Source of the DNA: Papiliotrema nemorosa
Lineage: Eukaryota; Basidiomycota; Tremellomycetes; Tremellales; Rhynchogastremaceae
Direction: 5' to 3'
DNA: 64,000 nt
Assembly: GCA_032158125.1 (NCBI GenBank)
Contig: JASKOT010000041.1
Span: 86,572 to 150,571 of the forward strand
The position numbers and the translations under genes are program-made. Within the stretch, counting starts at the first letter, position 1, and each line of letters begins with the position of its first letter. The notes beneath the pieces are model-generated. The model saw only the letters and a program-made list of their open reading frames with translations, was not told where the DNA came from and did not search any database. Positions 57,838-64,000 of this stretch are shown here, piece after piece.

Positions 57838-59094
57838 ATGAGCAATTCTACCGCTTGCTCAGGGGCCACGCAGGTGTGCGGTGTTTTCGCTTGCGATCCA
57901 TACAATACGACAGCATTCGCATCGTGTTGTTCGAACATCACGATCACGAACGGCCTTGCGACATGCCCGAACGCAGACAACTTTTTGATCAATTCCTGTT
58001 ACAACCAGGTCATTGGCAACTTCACCACGATAGACAAGTGCAAGACCGTTAGTCACAGCTCCGGAAAGCGCAAGGTGAATGTGGTGTACTGGCTGCTATT
58101 GCTTGCTGCCAGTGTCGCGATGGTCCAAGCCGGCAATGTTAGCATCACCCAAGAGCTGCTCAACGGATACACGGTTAGCTTCCCGGGACTGGCCATTCCC
58201 ATATCGGAGGTGCCAGCTTCGGCGTTCGCTAAGAGGATGATAGAAGACCAGGCCGAGATACAGGATAGCCTAAACAACGAAACCGTATACCCTCCGAACA
58301 CTATATACACAATTCCAATCCAGCCGGGAGAGGTGTGGGAGGGTCAGAGTGACTGGGTTCAACAGGTCGAGCTGGAACACCGAGAGCTCTATGGGGAGGA
58401 TGTGGTGTATCTCGAGAAACCAGCATGGGCCGGAAGCGTTCTCAAACGGTTGAATGCGCGTTCCAAGATGACTCGATGAACTTCAGACGCATGCCTCCGG
58501 GACAAAAGTGTACCACACGGCAAGATTTGGCCGGCGGATGTCGTTCGAAGTCTCTGTTACGATCGATGCGGATGGAGTCAAGACTGCGACGCCAACAACA
58601 TGCTGGTATGGACGACTAATTATATCTCGAGCAGCAACCTGTACAAGAACGTGCAGCTACGAGGGCGCATTTACGGCAAGATCAACTATGCTTGGAGTGA
58701 TGAGGTGAAATGGCGAACAAGAGACATGCTGTGCGAAGCCGTGGTCAAGTCCATGAATGACGCGCGCATCATAGTCACGGATGGAAAGAAGACCGGGTGC
58801 GTCGGGGGGTGTAGCAGCGTGCAATGTCAGAGGTTTGGTTGTGAAACAGGTAAACTCGAAATGTTTCGAGGGCCGGCGGGTGGTTCCTTGACTCTTGCCG
58901 CCTGGTGGGACGATGGGGGATACTCGACTCCCGGATGAATAAGCTGGTCCATCGATGCGGTACAGCCCACGGGCTTGAGCGGCATCTGCGGGCCACTAGG
59001 TTTTGTGCTCTCGTGGCTCGCGTTCCTCCCAGGTGTAGGCGCAATCTTTGGCGTTGCGGGTATTGGCCTGAGCGCTGCATGCCTCAAGGCTTGA
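57838..59094 (+). pseudogene. Cys-rich membrane/secreted protein ORF interrupted by two in-frame TGA codons
   Basis: One reading frame runs 419 codons from ATG 57838 to a TGA at 59092-59094, with TGA at 58477-58479 and 58936-58938 and no frameshift. Part 1 has a Cys-rich ectodomain-like stretch (STACSGATQVCGVFACDPY), a hydrophobic segment (VVYWLLLLAASVAMVQA) and an acidic part. Part 2 is Cys-rich (SLCYDRCGWSQDCDANN, GKINYAWSDEVKWRTRDMLC). Part 3 ends with Gly-rich hydrophobic text (WLAFLPGVGAIFGVAGIG). The coding character of all three parts in one frame indicates a single gene. Options are recent pseudogene, readthrough, or tiny introns; a 39-nt GT...AG span (58901-58939) would remove the second TGA in frame, but I found no convincing intron for the first. 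Family unknown. Minus-strand overlap is unlikely to be coding. Confidence 0.5.
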
Positions 59095-59397
59095 ATTTCC
59101 GCTGAAAAATCGAGATACTTGTACTCTTTCTGTAAAAACAGACCGCGGTGGGAGGCAGCTTAAGAATCGGCAGGGCGGGATAGCGACGGTGTAGCCCTCA
59201 ACAACAGCAACGACCTGAATGTAATGTGCGGGCGAGAGTCGTGGGGCGGGAATCTCGTCCAAGGTATCGCACCTTCGACTGCGAAGTTTCAGAAAATACT
59301 GGGACGATGCACAAGGATGGTCAGGACATATCGAGCATTTGATCAACCGTACATCCCTGCCGGCAACCTTTATAGGCAGCACGATTGTCATGTAGAC

Positions 59398-60168
59398 CTA
59401 TGAAACAGCCTCCAAGCGCAGGGTGACTTGCCTTTCTAGTAATAGAGGTTGCAGCAAGATTGCAAAGATGCACCAGCTTCAGTGAGAAAGGTTTCAATGT
59501 GTCGGACTCACGGATTGCCTGTTTAACACCGGCACAATTTTCACCGAAAAAGGCGAATTGGTCATCACCGGCGAATTGAGTCATACCTGCCAGGATCGTG
59601 GCGTCTTTGGCGTAGCAAATCCCATCATAGATGTAACTGAATGTACAAGCTCACGTCAGAACTTATCCAAGACAGAAGGCTCACTCGAGAATGACTCGCA
59701 AAACTGAGCGCACGCCCCAATCTCAGAGCTCGGTTCTTCCCCTAGCTCCTGATGGTCAGAGACGACAAGACCCGTAGACATTTCACTCACCACACCATTA
59801 TCGCTGGTGGCAATATCGCTGAACACAGCAGCTTTGACACCACTCTTTGGTGGTTCTGAGTCGGGCACGCATGTGGCTGGCTTATCGCTCCCTCGGACCT
59901 GCTTTCGATACAAACGCTGATCCTTGCGTCGCACAGCGGACAAGATCTGGGCTCGCGTGGCCTGCCTGAGACTCAGGGGTATAGGCTGCGAGGGTCCGTT
60001 TCGGGCAATGACTGGCTGTGCTTCGTTGAAGTAGTCCGCGGTAACATTGGAGAGGTCCAGAGGTTTAGAGACTCCTGCCGCCAGTTGTTGAGCAACGGAT
60101 GGGGAATCTGCCAACGAGCATGTGGTGCCGAGAGCGAGTGCTAGTAGGGAAATCCAAGGACTGACCAT
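59398..60168 (-). CDS. Predicted secreted Cys-containing protein
   Basis: Starts MVSPWISLLALALGTTCSLA, a good signal peptide, followed by a Ser/Pro-rich spacer with an N-glycosylation site (NVTADYF) and a dibasic-rich segment (RRKDQRLYRKQVRG) that may be a Kex2-type cleavage region. The C-terminal domain has regularly spaced cysteines: ACAQFCESFSTCTFSYIYDG, then ICYAKDATILAGMTQFAG and FFGENCAGVKQ, resembling a PAN/apple-like or other disulfide domain. The first intron is 35 nt, ending at GTGAG; a longer acceptor choice gives a different, shorter tail. Stop placed at 59398 after a second intron. Function unknown; an adhesin, effector or killer-like role is speculation. Divergent from the glycosidase-like gene at 60.6 kb. 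Confidence 0.55.
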
Positions 60169-60601
60169 CTTGTGACTGGGGAACGTTGTTACGTACAAAG
60201 TACGGGATGCAATTCGAAACTATACCCTTTGAAGCGGGAAATTGAATGGCGTTGGGATCAGGTGACCATCGCATTCGGCCTCACTTACGAGCAGTCCGAC
60301 CGAGCACAAACATGCCAAACACGAGCGCGACATAAATAAACTGGCACGCCACGCGGGGATAAACAATGATGGTAAACCGAATATGACACGGATGCATCTG
60401 CTAGGAATGTAGCGGCCTTCGACCCAATATCGTTTACTAGATCTCCACGGAGATCTCAAAAATGGTCCGCCCGTTGTTTGCTTTGGGCAAATTGAAGACA
60501 ATTGAGTGGCCGTCCCAGTTGAAAGTAACCCCGCATCCGGTGTTTAAAAGCATGGGGCCCTCACAGTTGGGTCTCATACCAGCCCACCTTTTCGATACGA
60601 T
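60169..60601. promoter_or_regulatory. Divergent promoter region
   Basis: 433 bp between opposing starts. A minus-strand open frame (60437-60637) crosses into the glycosidase-like gene but has no start context or motif. No operator recognised. Confidence 0.45.
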
Positions 60602-63262
60602 ATGACTATCCTGGACCTGGTCACCAATAATTTTCACCTTTCGGTAGATTCAATCTCTGGCAGCGTTCAACAATTGTCTTATCCCGGTGACCCCCTGGCC
60701 ACCAATTTTGTCATTAATGCTACATCACATCCCGCTTTCAACGTCACAGACTCAAGATGGCTCGGAGATCTGATCTTCTGTACGCGACCCGCCGGCTCCA
60801 ATGACTACTGCCGAGAAATGGTCTCTGGTCTTTCCGCAGACACCCGCTCCGTGAGCCAAAACGGTAACACGATATCCGTAACCTACAACGGGTCTTCAGT
60901 GAACCCAGCGGGTTTCAGCGGATTCAACGTATTGGAGACTTGGACGGCGGATAACGATGTTTTGCGATGGACGACCACGGTACAGAATACATCGCCAACC
61001 CCGCTCGAGTTTATGGACGTCGGGTTCCCTCTAATGATGAACTCTTATTGGAATCAAGGTCAGGACGAAATCTATCAGCAGAATGTCGGGCGACACTCTT
61101 ATATTGCCGAAGAGGGGTCATACATCTATTGGGGTCGTCCCAACGGTGTTGCTCCCTTCCTCTTGATGACGATGGGAAACGGGACGAGCCTGGAGTTTAA
61201 AAATAAAGGTGAACCCGGCGAGGGTCCTTTTGGTGCTGCGGATCCCCAATGGGAAGGTGTCCAGGAATTTTACGTCCATTCCAAAAACGTGGTCCCGAAT
61301 CGTGTCCAACAATCGGGAACCTATCTGCCGACCACCTCTGTCATCGTGCCTAAGGGAGGGGCTCAAAGTTTCAATTTTGAATTTCGCTGGCCTAAGAGCT
61401 ATAGTGACATGCACAATGCTGTGTATGCCGCTGGATCGGCGGATATAATCTCATTTCCCGGTATGACGGTCCCGACAGACATTCCGGTCACCTTGGCAGT
61501 GCGTGCCCAAGGCGGCATCGTTTCGGTTGCGGGCGAAAGCGGAAAGAACGTTAAAATCACCTCCGCCGGCGTCAAGAACGGCTACAATGTCTATCAATTC
61601 TCTTTCCCCGGCATCGGTCCCTATATGATCACTGTTACGTACGCGGGAGGGAAGAGATCTGTAATGCAGTACCAATCGATCAGGCCTGTAAAGGGATTGA
61701 TTGCATCTCAAGCCTCCTTCCTCGTCAATCACCAGCAGGCACACACCAATCGGTCTTACAATGGAGCTTTCTTGCAATACGACTTGGCGAAGAAACAACT
61801 CATCACTTGGGACAACTACCCCGGAGGAGGCTGGGAGGAGTGGATGGCCGGTGGATCGGATGATCTAGGTCTTTCACCTGCGGAATTTCTCTCGCTTAAA
61901 AACACAATCTTCCCCGTGCAGTCCGAAGTGACGGCTGTGGACTTGTACATCGACAGCTTCCTACTGGGGTATCTCCAAAACAAAAGGGACGCCAACGGAA
62001 ACAGGACCTGGGAGGTGTACCGATGGTTCGATGGTCAAGATGGCACGCCCTCTGATCAAGGCACCTGGAGAACATTCAATTATATTCACGTCGCCAACAC
62101 CTACTTCCACATGTACAAAGTCAAGAAGAACTTTCCCTCTCTTACGACATCTCACTCTGCCCTGGACTATCTTACTTTCTCGTTTAACACGCTCAACACA
62201 TGTCACACGCTGTACGAGTGTGGAGGTGCTGTAGGTTTGATGGGCGAGAGCACCTATCCCGAAATCCTGGCAGCTCTCACCAACGAGAACCAAACGCAGA
62301 TGGCTACTACCCTTAACAACTTTTTCAAAGCCAAATATCAGCTTTTGTCGGCCCTTGACTATCCATTTGCCTCTGAGATTACCATCGACACAACCGGTTT
62401 CGAGACCAGTTTCACCTTGTCGAAAATGTACGGCAATCCTCAGCTGGAAAACAAGGTGCAATTGGCATCGCTCATTGCCAGAGGAACAAGTCCAGTTTGG
62501 TATTGGTACGGAAGTGATGACCGTAGCATGGGCGAATCCTGGTGGAATTTGGGATATGAGACGCAGATCGGCGCTTGGGTGCAACAAGAATATCTCTTGG
62601 GCTACGGGACTTCCCCGGCCCCTGATCGGGTAGACATGATTCGTTCGACTTATGGGGCGCAAATGGCCGGATGGTCTAACATCAATGCTGGCCATATCTC
62701 ATCGGACCCTGCCACATTCGGCGCGGCGTCATGGATCTACCAGAGTCAGCTGGGTACGAACACATACGGATATATTGGACTAGCCAACGGCTGGTGGACT
62801 TGGTCTGGAGAGGCCAGTCTCGGCTTCTGGGGTGGTTTGCGCTCGGCAGCAGTAGGTGTGGTCAACGATCCCATTCTTGGTCTCTATGCCTACAATGGAG
62901 CGGTGACTGCAACTTCCAAAAGCTTTACAGTGGTCCCCAACGATGGCGTTCAACAGAGAATTATTCTGTGGAATGTGGCCAACGTCGACATTCGAATCAC
63001 CAACGCACAGTATACCACGGCGACAATATCAAACGACCTCACGTCGTTCCAGCTGACACTCCAAAACCCACTCATCAACGCGATAAACACCCAAATCTCG
63101 GTCGCAAGACTTCCCTCAGGATCGTACACGGTGAACGTTGGCGGTAAGAACGTTGGCACGATGAAAAGTGATGGCTCGACTGCTACTATAGCTTTTGGAG
63201 CGACTATAACGGCCAATACTCAGGTGGTCATCACGAAGCAGTCCAGAAGGAAGAGGGCTTAG
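60602..63262 (+). CDS. Six-hairpin-glycosidase-like protein (DUF5695-like)
   Basis: Uninterrupted 886-codon frame, unusual here because it has no introns. Residues about 1-290 are a beta-sandwich-like domain (TDSRWLGDLIFCTRP, FRWPKSYSDMHNAVY), about 300-365 a beta module, and about 400-760 an all-helical toroid-like domain with GGGWEEWMAGGSDDLG, YIHVANTYFHMYKV, YECGGAVGLMGESTYPEI, SWWNLGYETQIG and GEASLGFWGGLRSAAVG. The final 80 residues are beta-rich and end in KQSRRKRA. The pattern matches DUF5695 proteins found in fungi and actinobacteria, presumed glycoside hydrolases; catalytic residues are not established. It begins inside the first domain with no signal peptide, although many sequons (NAT, NGS, NRS) suggest a secreted ancestor. 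An upstream exon was sought and not found. Confidence 0.75.
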   Translation: MTILDLVTNNFHLSVDSISGSVQQLSYPGDPLATNFVINATSHPAFNVTDSRWLGDLIFCTRPAGSNDYCREMVSGLSADTRSVSQNGNTISVTYNGSSVNPAGFSGFNVLETWTADNDVLRWTTTVQNTSPTPLEFMDVGFPLMMNSYWNQGQDEIYQQNVGRHSYIAEEGSYIYWGRPNGVAPFLLMTMGNGTSLEFKNKGEPGEGPFGAADPQWEGVQEFYVHSKNVVPNRVQQSGTYLPTTSVIVPKGGAQSFNFEFRWPKSYSDMHNAVYAAGSADIISFPGMTVPTDIPVTLAVRAQGGIVSVAGESGKNVKITSAGVKNGYNVYQFSFPGIGPYMITVTYAGGKRSVMQYQSIRPVKGLIASQASFLVNHQQAHTNRSYNGAFLQYDLAKKQLITWDNYPGGGWEEWMAGGSDDLGLSPAEFLSLKNTIFPVQSEVTAVDLYIDSFLLGYLQNKRDANGNRTWEVYRWFDGQDGTPSDQGTWRTFNYIHVANTYFHMYKVKKNFPSLTTSHSALDYLTFSFNTLNTCHTLYECGGAVGLMGESTYPEILAALTNENQTQMATTLNNFFKAKYQLLSALDYPFASEITIDTTGFETSFTLSKMYGNPQLENKVQLASLIARGTSPVWYWYGSDDRSMGESWWNLGYETQIGAWVQQEYLLGYGTSPAPDRVDMIRSTYGAQMAGWSNINAGHISSDPATFGAASWIYQSQLGTNTYGYIGLANGWWTWSGEASLGFWGGLRSAAVGVVNDPILGLYAYNGAVTATSKSFTVVPNDGVQQRIILWNVANVDIRITNAQYTTATISNDLTSFQLTLQNPLINAINTQISVARLPSGSYTVNVGGKNVGTMKSDGSTATIAFGATITANTQVVITKQSRRKRA

Positions 63263-63531
63263 GAGGACTTCAGCCTGTGGGCTATAGTCTTCGGATCCTG
63301 GAGTCGCAATAGGTAACTGAACGGACAATATGAATATATCTCTGTGCTCTCCCAGTCCTTGGATCCCGCTGCATCCAGAAATCGTCTTTTTGTAGCTTGG
63401 CAATGACATTTCGTTTGCCTTGTGATAGACTTAGGATAATGGCCCGAGAGACAGCCCCCTGGTCGGTGTCCTGGCGAAGATTTCATTCGTCGGCAGTCTC
63501 GCCAAGACATTGGCAAGACATTTGCAGAATC

Positions 63532-63575
63532 CCTAACCTATTGCCGGTATTTGGTTGCTGCAATCGATTGGTGTT
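63532..63575 (+). repeat. Subtelomeric 44-bp direct repeat, copy 1
   Basis: Begins CCTAACCTATTGCC and ends CAATCGATTGGTGTT. Matches copy 2 (63930-63973) at 40 of 44 positions. Confidence 0.9.
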
Positions 63576-63893
63576 GAAGCGACTGGATGTCCTAACCATA
63601 TGTGGACACTTCGATTCCAGGGTGAGGGGTCACATTCTCATCTCGTATCTAACAACATTTCCTGGTAGAACAACACTGTAGGAATCCATTTCTATCGGTC
63701 TCAGAGCTCTAGGATCAGTACTGACACTTTCACCCTCCGTCACTCCGCAAAGCGTCGGTCAGGAAGTTTATGGTCGGTTCCGAGATGATGGCGGAGAGTC
63801 AGGTGGGTACTGCCCGTGCATGTCCCTCCGATATAGTCTGCCGGAGAGAAGTTAGTGCAGTTCATTTGACGGATCGGATCCAGAAGACCGTTG

Positions 63894-63911
63894 AGCGGTG
63901 AGATCACCGCT
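63894..63911. repeat. Short inverted repeat (8-bp stem, 2-nt loop)
   Basis: AGCGGTGA-GA-TCACCGCT, a perfect palindrome-like hairpin 20 bp before copy 2 of the direct repeat. It may be a protein site or chance. Confidence 0.6.
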
Positions 63912-63929
63912 GAACTGCTCGGTCGTCTT

Positions 63930-63973
63930 CCTAACCTATTGCCCGTCTTTGATTACTGCAATCGATTGGTGTT
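63930..63973 (+). repeat. Subtelomeric 44-bp direct repeat, copy 2 (telomere-abutting)
   Basis: Second copy of the repeat. Its final GTT runs directly into the telomere array, so the copy-1 element marks where a junction of the same type would lie internally. Confidence 0.9.
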
Positions 63974-64000
63974 AGGGGGTTAGGGGGTTAGGGGGTTAGG
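63972..64000 (+). repeat. Telomere repeats (TTAGGGGG)n
   Basis: Three full TTAGGGGG units plus TTAGG to the window end. The G-rich strand runs 5'->3' toward the end, as expected for a right-hand chromosome terminus. The eight-base unit is the type I recall for Cryptococcus. Confidence 0.95.

Larger units (their letters stand above)
63263..63971. other. Subtelomeric spacer
   Basis: 0.7 kb between the last gene and the telomere. Contains two copies of a 44-bp direct repeat and a short hairpin. No gene supported. Confidence 0.6.

Noticed and set aside
60437..60637. 66-codon minus-strand frame upstream of the glycosidase-like gene
   Set aside because: It overlaps the start of the large plus-strand gene, has no start context, and matches no family.
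1..64000. tRNA, rRNA, CRISPR or transposase/reverse-transcriptase genes
   Set aside because: I looked for B-box-like GGTTCRANNCC sequences, regular spaced repeats and integrase or RT motifs and found none that could be supported.

Overview
The window is eukaryotic nuclear DNA from a basidiomycete yeast, most likely a tremellomycete (Cryptococcus/Kwoniella relatives). Nearly every gene is split by short introns of about 35-120 nt, many of 38-50 nt, with GTRNGY...CTNAY...YAG signals. Several families are fungal, and the last 29 bases are telomere repeats of the form TTAGGGGG, the unit I recall for Cryptococcus. The right edge is therefore a chromosome end, and gene content becomes more accessory toward it. 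Gene models were spliced by hand by following reading frame across introns, so exon ends are inferences except where homology forces them.

Layout. 0-13 kb: a Dal5-type anion/vitamin-like MFS permease, a DUF6534-type seven-helix membrane protein, a DUF1771+Smr protein with a Q/N-rich N-terminus, a REG1-like PP1 regulatory subunit, and a GH127 beta-L-arabinofuranosidase. 13-21 kb: an alpha-glucoside/maltose-type sugar transporter divergent from GH127, a decayed fragment of a GT17 glycosyltransferase, an aerolysin-like beta-pore-forming protein gene, and the intact GT17 gene. 23-33 kb: a regulatory block with two Zn2Cys6 factors and one C2H2 factor, plus a small orphan ORF. 35-53 kb: a dense run of catabolic genes (secreted polyamine oxidase, Zn-alcohol dehydrogenase, MFSD1-like carrier, SMP-30/gluconolactonase, aldo-keto reductase, flavin monooxygenase, Zn2Cys6 factor, Gfo/Idh/MocA dehydrogenase, sugar transporter), mostly in head-to-head pairs. 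53-64 kb: a gene-poor subtelomere with a coiled-coil hypothetical gene, an ORF interrupted by two in-frame TGA codons, a secreted Cys-rich protein, a large six-hairpin-glycosidase-like enzyme, then a direct repeat and the telomere.

How the genes may work together (inference). GH127 plus the divergent transporter looks like an arabinoside-release-and-uptake pair. The 41.5-53.3 kb run (lactonase, aldo-keto reductase, monooxygenase, Zn2Cys6 regulator, Gfo/Idh/MocA dehydrogenase, transporter) has the parts list of an inducible sugar or polyol oxidation cluster: uptake, oxidation to a lactone, lactone opening, carbonyl reduction, and a local regulator. The substrate cannot be read from sequence.

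The points most worth checking are the telomere-proximal ORF with two in-frame TGAs, the aerolysin-like gene sitting between a dead and a live GT17 copy, the concentration of GC-AG and 36-39 nt introns in the 46.7-49.9 kb regulator, the candidate catabolic cluster, and the duplicated 44-bp element abutting the telomere.
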